Shown here: positions 9,067 to 16,731 of the stretch, one piece after another
Layout: every line of letters begins with the position of its first letter
How positions within the stretch are numbered: position 1 is the first letter of the stretch
NCBI RefSeq assembly: GCF_004681185.1
Contig: NZ_SRIF01000002.1
Location: 787,994 to 851,993, forward strand
Source: Haloarcula amylovorans
Lineage (GTDB): Archaea > Halobacteriota > Halobacteria > Halobacteriales > Haloarculaceae
Reading direction: 5' to 3'
Length of the DNA stretch: 64,000 bases
The notes under the pieces: generated by a model
The model's database searches: none
What the model was told of the DNA's origin: nothing
What the model saw: only the letters and a program-made list of their open reading frames with translations
Program-made: the position numbers and the translations under genes

Positions 9067-9771
9067 ATGAGTGGGACGTTCGAGCGGTCACGGGCGAACG
9101 CGACTGGGACGGTAGACCGGAACATCACCAAGATAATCGGGATGGGCTCCGCGCTGGTCGCGGCCAACATCCTCCTGATGCTGGCGCTGTCGTACACGCC
9201 GATCGCGCCCCTCGGCGCGGCGCTGTTTTCGAGTTTCTTCCTCGGCATCGCCGTCTTCGCCGTCTCCGTCGGGGGCGGCTTCTGGATAGCGAACAAGGGC
9301 CTCCAGCGCGGGAGTATGGGGCTGACCGGAGCTGGCGTCGCGTTGATACAGAGCGGCTACGGGCTGTTCGGAGCGGCCATTCTCTACATCTACGGCGGCG
9401 GCGGGATTCGCGTCCCGGCAATCGGCATCGCCACTGTCGTCACCGGTCTCATCACCGCCGTTATCGCCACCGTCGTATTCAAGACCAACCACGACTTCTC
9501 GGGGTGGCAGCGCTACGCCTTCGGCTGTTTCATCCTCGGACTGGTGGTCGGCGCGGCGGGCGTGTTCCTCAATCCCCTCTTGGTCGTCGTCGCCAGTCTC
9601 ATCTTCTTTCTCGGGTTCATCGTCGACCTGACCTACGAGATCTGGGCCGTTCGGGAGAACCGCTACGCCAGCGACTTCCGCAACGCTATCGGCATCTACG
9701 TCGCCGTCATGGGCGTGTTCGTCCACGTCCTCCAGTGGGTATTACGGATTCTCTCGGCGCTAGACCGGTAA
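9067..9771 (+). CDS. Polytopic membrane protein, Bax inhibitor-1-like
   Basis: About 234 residues with seven hydrophobic segments after a short polar N-terminus (MSGTFERSRANATG). The pattern of seven helices, the small-residue-rich early helices and the last part (VRENRYASDFRNAIGIYVAVMGVF followed by a final amphipathic helix) recall the BI-1/YccA family of membrane proteins, which are proposed calcium leak or stress proteins. The resemblance is from pattern only. The open frame continues upstream to a GTG at 8992, but the ATG at 9067 gives the natural N-terminus. It follows herA by about 110 bases on the same strand. Confidence 0.8.
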   Translation: MSGTFERSRANATGTVDRNITKIIGMGSALVAANILLMLALSYTPIAPLGAALFSSFFLGIAVFAVSVGGGFWIANKGLQRGSMGLTGAGVALIQSGYGLFGAAILYIYGGGGIRVPAIGIATVVTGLITAVIATVVFKTNHDFSGWQRYAFGCFILGLVVGAAGVFLNPLLVVVASLIFFLGFIVDLTYEIWAVRENRYASDFRNAIGIYVAVMGVFVHVLQWVLRILSALDR

Positions 9772-9822
9772 GGCGACGCTTCCAACCATACCTTTAGGCC
9801 GGGCGGCCGCGACGATTCTCGT

Positions 9823-10833
9823 ATGCAGGTCGCCGTTCTCACACACGAATCGTTCCCCGACCGATCCAAGACAGCCGTCGGGTTGCTCCGCTACGGTGAC
9901 CACGAGGTACGCGCCGTCGTCGACAGGGAACACGCGGGACAGCGAGTCCGCGATTACCTCCCCGACGTGCAGGACGCCCCAATCGTCGCGTCGATGGACG
10001 AGGTGCCCGAAGTGGATGCGCTGGTCATCGGTATCTCCCCCATCGGCGGTGCGTTCGACGAGTCGTGGCGCGCCGACGTGCGAGCGGCGCTCGAACGCGG
10101 CTGTGACGTCCTCTCGGGACTGCACGACTTCCTCGAAGACGACGCGGAGTTCGTCGGACTCGCCGCCGAACACGGCGGCGAACTACAGGACTTACGCAAG
10201 CCGCCCGAGGACCTGACTGTCGCCGAGGGGACCGCGGGCGACGTAGACGCCACCGTCGTTACCACCGTCGGTACCGACTGCTCGACGGGGAAGATGACGG
10301 CCTCTTTCGAGTTGCGCGACGCCGCACGCGAACGGGGGCTGGCGGCCGAGGTCGTCCCGACGGGCCAGACCGGCGTCGCCATCACGGGGTGGGGTATCGT
10401 CGTGGACCGGGTCATCGCCGACTACGCTGCCGGGGCCGTCGAGCGACTCGTCGAGACGCCCGAGGAGCAGGATCTCCTGATAGTCGAAGGGCAGGGCGCG
10501 CTCGCGCATCCGGCGTACTCCGGCGTGACGACGAGCATTCTCCACGGCTCCGCGCCGGACGCGCTGGTGATGTGCCACGAGGCCGGACTGGAGAGCATTC
10601 ACGGCTACGAGTCCTTCACCCTCCCGCCGCTCGACGAGTACGTCGATATCTACGAGCGACTGGCCGCGCCCATCTCGGACGCGTCGGTCGTCGTGGGCAC
10701 CCTGAATACGAGTAAACTGGACGACGACGCGGCCGACGACGCCGTGACCGAGTACGCTGAGGCCCTCGATGCACCGGCGACGGACCCGGTCCGCCACGGC
10801 GTCCCCGACGAGGTACTCGACGCGATCCTATGA
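9823..10833 (+). CDS. dgcN: D-glutamate N-acetyltransferase candidate (DUF1611, DgcN)
   Basis: DUF1611 protein of 336 residues. The C-terminal half has a P-loop-like core: TTVGTDCSTGKMTAS at about residues 146-160, then PTGQTGVAITGWG and LIVEGQGALAHPAYSG. The N-terminal half is a Rossmann-like domain. From known biology, DUF1611 enzymes named DgcN acetylate D-glutamate, and a dipeptide-epimerase-like partner DgcA then racemises N-acetyl-D-glutamate to the L form; this route has been reported in marine Proteobacteria and halophilic archaea. The next gene is exactly such an epimerase homologue and overlaps this stop codon by four bases, so translation is probably coupled. The substrate is inferred from family and pairing. 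Confidence 0.85.
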   Translation: MQVAVLTHESFPDRSKTAVGLLRYGDHEVRAVVDREHAGQRVRDYLPDVQDAPIVASMDEVPEVDALVIGISPIGGAFDESWRADVRAALERGCDVLSGLHDFLEDDAEFVGLAAEHGGELQDLRKPPEDLTVAEGTAGDVDATVVTTVGTDCSTGKMTASFELRDAARERGLAAEVVPTGQTGVAITGWGIVVDRVIADYAAGAVERLVETPEEQDLLIVEGQGALAHPAYSGVTTSILHGSAPDALVMCHEAGLESIHGYESFTLPPLDEYVDIYERLAAPISDASVVVGTLNTSKLDDDAADDAVTEYAEALDAPATDPVRHGVPDEVLDAIL

Positions 10834-11879
10834 ACGGGCGCGTCGAACGATACGACTTGCCGATCTCGACGCCGTTCGGTATCGCTCGGGGAACGAGCGA
10901 GACCAGCGCCACCGTCGTCGTGGAACTGACCCACGAGGGGACCACCGGCTACGGCGGCGTCACGCCGTCGGCGTACTACGACGAGACGGCCACTAGCGTG
11001 GCCGAATCGCTCCCCGAGATGCTCGCCGTGGTCGAGCGAATCGGCGACCCCCACGCCGGGCAGCGAATCGAGCGGCGGCTTCACGAACAGTGGCCGGACG
11101 AACCGGCCGCTCGGAGCGCCGTCTCTATCGCCCTCGCCGACCTCGCCGCCCGCCATCTCGACACGCCGCTGTATCGCCAGTGGGGACTGGACCCAGACCG
11201 GATGCCGCAGACGACGTACACCGTTGGCATCGACTCGCCCGAGCGGATGGCCGAGAAAGCCGAAGCAGCCGTCGATGCGGGCTTCTCACAGCTGAAGGTA
11301 AAACTCGGTACCGACGACGACCGGGCGCGCTTCGAGGCGGTGCGGGAGGCCGCGCCCGGCGCTGCTATTCGAGTGGATGCCAACGCGGCGTGGGACGCCG
11401 AGTCGGCTATCGTCGCCGCCGGATGGCTAGAGGACGCCGGCGTGACGATGCTCGAACAACCCGTGGCCGCCGACGATATCGAGGGGCTGGCCCGAGTCAC
11501 CGATTCGACGACGATGCCGGTCTGTGCCGACGAGTCCTGCGTCACCGCGGCGGACGTCCCGCGCGTCGCAGACGCCTGTAACGTCGTCAACGCGAAACTC
11601 GTCAAGTGTGGCGGGGTACGAGCCGCCAAGCGACTCGTCCATGCCGCCGACGCTCATCGTCTCTCGACGATGCTCGGCTGTATGGTCGAATCGAACGCCT
11701 CCATCGCCGCGGCCGTCCACCTCGCGCCGTTGTTCGACTACGCCGACTTGGACGGCGCGCTTCTCCTCGATGCGGACCCGTACGAGGGCGTCCCGATCGA
11801 CGGTGACCGATTCGACCTCCGGGCGGTCGAATCAGGGACTGGCGTCCGACCGACCGCAGCGTTCGAACGCCCCGGCTAA
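10830..11879 (+). CDS. dgcA: Enolase-superfamily epimerase (DgcA / dipeptide epimerase type)
   Basis: Muconate-lactonising subgroup of the enolase superfamily, 349 residues. Catalytic features are visible: LKVKLG with the KxK base pair near residue 155, RVDANAAW (first metal Asp) near 181, LEQPV (second metal Glu) near 206, CADES (third metal ligand) near 232, NAKLVKCGG (second Lys base) near 256, and LGCMVES near 285. These are the residues of L-Ala-D/L-Glu epimerases and of N-acetyl-D-glutamate racemase DgcA. Because it overlaps the DUF1611 gene, the DgcA role (N-acetyl-D-Glu to N-acetyl-L-Glu) is more likely than murein-peptide recycling, since archaea lack murein. Confidence 0.9.
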   Translation: MNGRVERYDLPISTPFGIARGTSETSATVVVELTHEGTTGYGGVTPSAYYDETATSVAESLPEMLAVVERIGDPHAGQRIERRLHEQWPDEPAARSAVSIALADLAARHLDTPLYRQWGLDPDRMPQTTYTVGIDSPERMAEKAEAAVDAGFSQLKVKLGTDDDRARFEAVREAAPGAAIRVDANAAWDAESAIVAAGWLEDAGVTMLEQPVAADDIEGLARVTDSTTMPVCADESCVTAADVPRVADACNVVNAKLVKCGGVRAAKRLVHAADAHRLSTMLGCMVESNASIAAAVHLAPLFDYADLDGALLLDADPYEGVPIDGDRFDLRAVESGTGVRPTAAFERPG

Positions 11880-11960
11880 CCGCCGACGAACCGCCCTCCG
11901 GAACCGTTCAATACGGCCGGTTGCTTCAGGTTTAGAAGGCTTCGTCGACAATCCGGAGGT

Positions 11961-12122
11961 ATGACAGAACACTGCGACAAGTGCGGGACGGAACTAGACC
12001 CTGAACAGGCCCGCCATCAGCGGTACATGGTCGAACACGACGACGAAGACGTCGCCACGCTCGAAGGCGCGCTCTGTTCGGTCTGCTTCTACGAGTTCGA
12101 GGATTGGCTGGACGCGGAGTAA
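11961..12122 (+). CDS. Small zinc-binding protein (53 aa)
   Basis: Too short for most gene callers. The protein starts MTEHCDKCGTELD and ends with CSVCFYEFEDWLDAE, giving two CxxC knuckles about 33 residues apart, a treble-clef or zinc-ribbon-like arrangement. The rest is acidic. GGAGGT lies directly against the ATG with no spacer, so it is not a normally placed Shine-Dalgarno site. Small two-CxxC proteins are abundant in haloarchaea and several affect growth or stress response, but the role of this one is unknown. It lies between dgcA and the convergent peroxiredoxin gene. Confidence 0.85.
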   Translation: MTEHCDKCGTELDPEQARHQRYMVEHDDEDVATLEGALCSVCFYEFEDWLDAE

Positions 12123-12148
12123 AAACCGGAGGTAGCTCTTTTTCCGAC

Positions 12149-12622
12149 TCAGGCGCTCTGGACCGCGTCGAGCAGCTCGTCGTAATCGGGTTCGTTGGTC
12201 GGATCGTCGGACACCCAGTCGTAGGTGACTTCGCCATCGTCATCGAGAACGAACACCGAGCGGTTGGCGACGCCGAGGAGTCCGAGGTCATCGATGTCGA
12301 TGCGGACGCCGTAGTCCTCGATGGCGTCGCGGTCCATGTCGCTGACGAGGTCGAACTCGAGGTCCTCCTTCTCGCGGAAGGCGTTCTGCGAGAACGCAGA
12401 GTCCGCACTGACGCCGAGTACCGTCGCGTCGGCGTCGTGGAAGTCCGATAGGTGGTCCTGCAACGCGACCATCTCGTTCGAACACGGCGGCGTGAACGCG
12501 CCGGGGAAGAAGGCCAGCACGACCGGCCCGTCGCCGAGGTGGTCCGAGAGTTCGAACTCCTCTACCTCTCCGTTCGCTACCGTCGCCGAGATGTCGGGTG
12601 CGGAATCGCCTGTGGATACCAT
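12149..12622 (-). CDS. Peroxiredoxin, one-cysteine (AhpC/TSA family)
   Basis: Thiol peroxidase of 157 residues. The active-site segment reads FFPGAFTPPCSNEM, with the conserved Pro, Thr and peroxidatic Cys near residue 48, and an Arg downstream (GVANRSVF) near the expected position. This is the only cysteine in the protein, so it must act as a 1-Cys enzyme, reduced by an external thiol (gamma-glutamylcysteine or thioredoxin are candidates in haloarchaea). ATG 12622 is preferred over an adjacent upstream GTG. Likely role is removal of hydrogen or alkyl peroxides. Confidence 0.93.
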   Translation of the reverse strand: MVSTGDSAPDISATVANGEVEEFELSDHLGDGPVVLAFFPGAFTPPCSNEMVALQDHLSDFHDADATVLGVSADSAFSQNAFREKEDLEFDLVSDMDRDAIEDYGVRIDIDDLGLLGVANRSVFVLDDDGEVTYDWVSDDPTNEPDYDELLDAVQSA

Positions 12623-12730
12623 CACCCCTAGCTAGCTGTTTGAGCCGAATAAAAGGTCGTACGTCGGTACCGATGACCGCTTCTCCGACCGGCTGTCACG
12701 TCCGCGAGCGACCGCGGTTCGCGGACGGGT

Positions 12731-14623
12731 TTAGAGCCACTCGGCGAACTCGTGGTGCGCTTTGCTCGCCTCGAAGTAGTCCCGCTGCATCTCGGGGATC
12801 GCGTCGCCGAGAGTCATCCCGTCGTCGAGATACTCCCGAACGCGGCCGATTTTCCACGAACTCGGCGTCTCGCCGGCGTCGTACCGGCGCTCGATGGGGC
12901 CGAGGTACTCGTCTCTCTGGCTCTCGGGGATTCCCTGTTCGTCCAGTCCGCGGCGGGCGACGCGAAACACCTCGTCGAAGATGACCGCCTGGTCGGTGGT
13001 GCGTTCGCCGCGGCCCGTGACCCACGAGAGGTCGGCGTCGAGGCCATGCTGTGCGGCGTCGTAGAAACTGCGAGAGGCCTCCGCCCACGGCAGCTCCGCG
13101 AGCGGGTGGTCGGTGACGACGAGTCCCCGGATGAGCCCGACGGTCAGCGCCTGCATCCCGATGATGTCCTTGACGTGCGGTTGGGTCGGGAGCGGGCGGT
13201 ACTCGATGCGCAGCGACCGCTCGCTGCTCGCGCCGTTGACCGGGGTCCCGCCGACGACACAGCGGAGCCAGCGCCAGTAGGTCCCGCGCTTGTGATCGAA
13301 CTCCCAGAACTCCTCCGCGAAGCGCTCGCGCTCGCCGTCTTCGAGCCACTCTCGCAGGAACGGCGCGAACAGGTCGTCAGCCACGACCCGGTCGACCACG
13401 TCCGTCGTCGTGTCGATATCCCTCGGGACGCGGACTTTCGGGTTCTCGCTGGTGTTGACCGACTGCTCGAAGGCCGCGATGCGCAGTTCGTGGTGCGTGT
13501 TCGCACAGAGCCACTCACCGTCGATGTCGTCGGCGTACATATCGGCGGGGAGGAACGGCGAGTTCACAGACAGCGCCAGCAGCGGCCCCAGCGTCCGAAT
13601 GGCGACGTTGTAGTACGCGGGAAACGACTCGGCGTCGGGAATCTGGAGATGTGGCTGGATGGAGGTTGCCAGCGACTCGAAGAGGATGGTCGGGAACGTG
13701 CCGTCGTAGCCCGGTACCGAGAACGGAATCTCGCCGCCGGCGTGCGCGACCGCCTCGTTGTCCAGTGCGACGTAGCGAGGGGCCTGTCGCATGTTCTCGG
13801 CGAGCACGACGCCGTCGCGCGTCTCGTGTGCGGAGAGATACGCCTCGCTGCCCTCCTCGGGCGGAATCGTCCACATTGCGTCTAAAACGAGTTCGCAGTT
13901 GTGGTTGCTAGCCTGCTGGCGGGCCTGTTTCGTGTGCATCTCGACGGACGTGGTCTGGACGGCCATCCCCGTCTCGTCGAACGCGTTGGGGTCGGTGTTG
14001 ACCTCGGCGTTGTGGCGGCCCAGTTCCTTGTTGGCCTCGCCGTCGAAGACCACCGCCGGCAGGCGGGTGAGCCGCCCCTCCCACTCCTCTGGATCCAGGT
14101 ACGGTTCGTCGTCCGTGTCGTTGGCCGCCGTCTCGACCGCCGGTTCGGGTTCTGCCTCCGCCACATCGGACTCGTCGGGTGCCAGCGGGCTGTCGGGATC
14201 CACGTCCAGCGACGGCCCCTCGTCGGACCCGAACTGGTCGCCCCCGCCATCTTCCGGTTCGAGCGACGCCCCGCCTTCGGGCTCCAGCGACGCTCCGCCA
14301 CCGGATTCCGACTCGGCGGGCGCTTCGAGCGAGCTGTCCCACGCACCGCCACCGCCGCCCGAGAGGTCGGCGTCGAGCTCGGCCTCGCCCACCCCATCTT
14401 CGGCGGTATCGTCTCCCGCTTCGTCGTCTTCGCTCGGCGGTTCGGGCACGCTGTCGATGGCGTACAGTTCCACTTCGAGACCGACGGAGAAGGCGTCGTT
14501 GTCGAACTCGCCGCTCTCGATTGCCTCGCGGAGCCGTGCGGCCTGTGCGTCGACCCGGTCGGTGAACTCGGCGTCCGTCGCGTCGGCCAGCGACCGGTGC
14601 ACCAGGTCGACGATGTCGTCCAT
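12731..14623 (-). CDS. Glutamate-cysteine ligase-like (GCS2-type) protein with acidic insert
   Basis: About 630 residues. Two conserved blocks flank an insert. The first block is FSVGLEVELYAID near residue 45, typical of the Glu-binding start of carboxylate-amine/GCS2 ligases. After about 130 residues of Glu/Asp/Ser/Gly-rich low complexity the fold resumes with NKELGRHNAEVNTDPN, VEMHTKQARQQ, and later LRIEYRPLPTQPHVKDIIGMQAL. These resemble glutamate-cysteine ligase homologues. Haloarchaea use gamma-glutamylcysteine as main thiol, but their GshA is usually shorter, so this may be a paralogue with another amine or carboxylate substrate. ATG 14623 is chosen; the open frame runs further upstream in a repeat-rich stretch. 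Confidence 0.75.
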   Translation of the reverse strand: MDDIVDLVHRSLADATDAEFTDRVDAQAARLREAIESGEFDNDAFSVGLEVELYAIDSVPEPPSEDDEAGDDTAEDGVGEAELDADLSGGGGGAWDSSLEAPAESESGGGASLEPEGGASLEPEDGGGDQFGSDEGPSLDVDPDSPLAPDESDVAEAEPEPAVETAANDTDDEPYLDPEEWEGRLTRLPAVVFDGEANKELGRHNAEVNTDPNAFDETGMAVQTTSVEMHTKQARQQASNHNCELVLDAMWTIPPEEGSEAYLSAHETRDGVVLAENMRQAPRYVALDNEAVAHAGGEIPFSVPGYDGTFPTILFESLATSIQPHLQIPDAESFPAYYNVAIRTLGPLLALSVNSPFLPADMYADDIDGEWLCANTHHELRIAAFEQSVNTSENPKVRVPRDIDTTTDVVDRVVADDLFAPFLREWLEDGERERFAEEFWEFDHKRGTYWRWLRCVVGGTPVNGASSERSLRIEYRPLPTQPHVKDIIGMQALTVGLIRGLVVTDHPLAELPWAEASRSFYDAAQHGLDADLSWVTGRGERTTDQAVIFDEVFRVARRGLDEQGIPESQRDEYLGPIERRYDAGETPSSWKIGRVREYLDDGMTLGDAIPEMQRDYFEASKAHHEFAEWL

Positions 14624-14639
14624 GCCCTGAACTGTGTCG

Positions 14640-14819
14640 GTTGTTCCCCTTATACCTGACTCGTCTGCTCGACCGTTCGGGCTCCCCTCGCTACTCCGCG
14701 GCTCCCGATGGTCGCCGCTCCGTTTCGAGAGTACTCCTTTCGGTCGGGCTCTCGCTATTCTCGTGTCGCTGACACTCCCGCTCGCCCTAACGAGGGCCCT
14801 CACTGCGTTCGGCCCCTCG
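14640..14819. repeat. Degenerate repeat-rich intergenic stretch downstream of the carbonic anhydrase gene
   Basis: Three close copies of a 9-base core occur at 14688-14696 (tcgctactc), 14752-14760 and 14817-14825 (both tcgctattc). The last overlaps the stop codon of the gamma carbonic anhydrase gene. Short palindromes such as gagggccctc lie between them. On the minus strand the core reads gaatagcga, the same word that ends the duplicated tail of the LOR/SDH gene (near 48523 and 48694). No gene is supported here. The stretch looks like accumulated gene-tail repeats. Confidence 0.5.
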
Positions 14820-15332
14820 CTATTCGAACAGATCTTCGTGTCTCGCGGCGAGATTCGCGTAGTCGCCCGAGGAGAACGCTTCGAACACCTCGTCGGGGTT
14901 GATGGTCGTCTCCGACAGCGGCGTCACCTGCGCGGGGCTCCCGCGGACGAACGACTCGGCGGGCACTTCGTAGCCCGGTGGAACGACTGTCCCCATCGCC
15001 ACGATAGAGCCTTTCCCGATGATGGCGTCGCTGACTGTGGAGTTGAAACCGACGAGCGCGCCATCACGCACTTCGGCGTCGTTGAGGACGGCTCCGTGGC
15101 CGACCATCACCTTCTCACCGACCGTCGAGGCGTGCAAAATTGCGCCGTCGCCGATCGCCGACTCCCGGCCGACTTCGACCGGCGAAACGTCGCCGCGGAG
15201 GACACAGCCCGGCCAGACGTTGGCGTTGGGTCCGATGGTTACGTCGCCGACGACCGTCGCTTCGCGGCTGACGTGTGCGTATCCGTGGATGTCCGGCGTC
15301 GCCCCCTCGAACGCGTATTCGCGACTGTCCAT
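14820..15332 (-). CDS. Gamma-class carbonic anhydrase-like protein
   Basis: Left-handed parallel beta-helix protein of 170 residues with hexapeptide repeats (VVGDVTIGPNANVWPG, AIGDGAILHAS, MVGHGAVLNDAEVRDG). The family binds zinc with three histidines from two neighbouring subunits. Here the first (ILH) and second (VGHGA) are visible, but the usual third, normally in a LHG/IHG motif five residues after the second, reads LND. Carbonic anhydrase activity is therefore uncertain; it may be a ferripyochelin-binding-like or structural relative. ATG 15332 gives the standard N-terminus. It follows the universal stress gene on the same strand, with a palindromic element between them. Confidence 0.88.
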   Translation of the reverse strand: MDSREYAFEGATPDIHGYAHVSREATVVGDVTIGPNANVWPGCVLRGDVSPVEVGRESAIGDGAILHASTVGEKVMVGHGAVLNDAEVRDGALVGFNSTVSDAIIGKGSIVAMGTVVPPGYEVPAESFVRGSPAQVTPLSETTINPDEVFEAFSSGDYANLAARHEDLFE

Positions 15333-15420
15333 ATCGATACAGCGTCTCGGGCACCCGAAAAGATACCGGTCAGCCGAGCGGTTGATTGACCCATCGAGTC
15401 CGCGCCGTCGAAAGTGGCTC

Positions 15421-15502
15421 ATACGGATTGTTGTAGAGTATTTCCGGATAGCGCCGACCCTGGTGTCGGCGAGTACCGGTCAATCGCTACAACAATCCGT
15501 AT
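15421..15502. repeat. 82-base palindromic element with perfect 16-base terminal inverted repeats
   Basis: The ends are atacggattgttgtag (15421-15436) and its exact reverse complement (15487-15502). A second hairpin sits in the centre: gccgac (15453-15458) and gtcggc (15465-15470) around a six-base loop. It lies between two co-oriented minus-strand genes and its right end forms the first base of the universal stress gene stop codon. It could be a MITE-like element, a REP-like repeat, or a terminator/processing signal. No obvious target-site duplication flanks it. Confidence 0.8.
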
Positions 15503-15933
15503 CACTCGATATGGACGACCAGCACCGGCACGGACGAGCGTTCGAGGACGCGGTCGGTGACGCTGCCGAGACTGGCGACCCGGTCCCGACCGGTGCGTCC
15601 GTGGGTACCCATCACGACGAGGTCGATCCCCTCACGATCAGCGTACTCCGTGATGACTTTGTGCGGAATGCCGACCTCCATCTCGGTGAGGGTCTCTACG
15701 CCAGCCTCTTCGCCGCGGACGGTGATGTCGTCGAGCGCGACCTCTCCCTCCTCTTCGAGGGACTGTCGAACGTCTTCCTGAGTGTCTTTTTCGGCCGCCA
15801 GATAGAGACGTTTATCGACGACGTAGAGGCCGTGCAACACCGCGTCGTTGTCCCGGGCGATGGCGGCGGCGTGAGAGAGCGTCTCCGTCGTTCCTGCACT
15901 GCCGTCCGTCGCAACCAGTACGTTGTCGTACAT
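15502..15933 (-). CDS. Universal stress protein (UspA family)
   Basis: Single Usp domain of 143 residues. It begins MYDNVLVATDGSAGT, with the Asp that starts the nucleotide-binding strand, and ends with the ATP-binding loop VVMGTHGRTGRDRV followed by GSVTDRVLERSSVPVLVV, matching the G2xG9xG(S/T) pattern of ATP-binding Usps. Cytoplasmic dimer expected; role in stress signalling is by family. ATG 15933 is chosen over an upstream in-frame start. The stop codon touches the palindromic element described at 15421-15502. Confidence 0.94.
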   Translation of the reverse strand: MYDNVLVATDGSAGTTETLSHAAAIARDNDAVLHGLYVVDKRLYLAAEKDTQEDVRQSLEEEGEVALDDITVRGEEAGVETLTEMEVGIPHKVITEYADREGIDLVVMGTHGRTGRDRVASLGSVTDRVLERSSVPVLVVHIE

Positions 15934-16073
15934 CTGGCGACAGATGCGTCCCGACGGTACATAGTAGTCCCGTTGGCACACCACACGCTCACTGCGAACG
16001 GAAGTCGGGCCGTTCGACGGGTAGTGTTACCACTGTTCAATGAAGAAGAGTTTCTACCATATTCTGTCAACTA

Positions 16074-16084
16074 GTATACTTATG
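16074..16084 (+). promoter_or_regulatory. TATA-like promoter for the gene at 16113
   Basis: The AT-rich sequence gtatacttatg ends 28 bases before the ATG at 16113, the spacing expected for a leaderless haloarchaeal transcript. Confidence 0.5.
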
Positions 16085-16112
16085 TCGGTGGCACTCAATA
16101 CATGCATTAACC

Positions 16113-16673
16113 ATGCAAGGGAGTGACCTACCGGTCGGTCGGCGGATGGAACTGTACGTTCGGTCGCTGCTCCCGGACGGCTACCACCAGCGACAGACAG
16201 CTCTCGAAGAACGACTCTCGGCGCTGGTCGAGTCCGGTCACGCCAGCGAGCGGAGCGTCCACGTCTGGGGCAAACAGGCCCCCGCCACGCGGGAGGCGAC
16301 CACTACTGACATTGGACAGTTTGCGCTCGAACGCGTCGAACTCTTCCGAGAGTGGGCCGCGGTGAACGATTGTTCGCTCGCGCCGGCCTTCGAGGTTCGC
16401 CAGGTCGACAACCGGTTCACCGACGACCGATATCGCGCTATCCGCTTCCCGTCCGTGCTGCTGGCCGAGTTTCGTGGCGATGCGCTCACCTGTGTCACGC
16501 CCCACGCCAGCGAGGACGGCGTGATGACTGTTGGCGATCGACTCGCTTCGCTCGAAGCCGAGAATCACACGCGGTTCAAACCGATCGATCATGTCGCCAC
16601 CGAGGAAACACAGACCGACGACGACTCGCCGCTGCTTGGCGAGCCAGACAGGGAGCCGCTCGCTCCCGAGTGA
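16113..16673 (+). CDS. Haloarchaeal hypothetical protein, possible HTH-like N-terminus
   Basis: 186 residues. The N-terminal 60 ([35 protein letters not shown] and following) are helical and basic compared with the rest and could be a small helix-turn-helix or swapped-helix domain. Then comes a mixed alpha/beta part with [17 protein letters not shown], and an acidic low-complexity C-terminal tail. I do not recognise a named family. It is divergent from the universal stress gene and precedes thrS by about 60 bases on the same strand, possibly sharing its promoter region. Confidence 0.75.
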   Translation: MQGSDLPVGRRMELYVRSLLPDGYHQRQTALEERLSALVESGHASERSVHVWGKQAPATREATTTDIGQFALERVELFREWAAVNDCSLAPAFEVRQVDNRFTDDRYRAIRFPSVLLAEFRGDALTCVTPHASEDGVMTVGDRLASLEAENHTRFKPIDHVATEETQTDDDSPLLGEPDREPLAPE

Positions 16674-16731
16674 CTCGACCGCCCGCCTGCGTCTCAATAC
16701 ACTTATCCCCGGCCGCTGTCGTATCACGGAT

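Noticed and set aside
9088..9726. Minus-strand acidic open frame over the BI-1-like gene
   Set aside because: Its acidic look comes from reversing hydrophobic Val/Ile/Leu codons; the plus-strand gene has seven helices.
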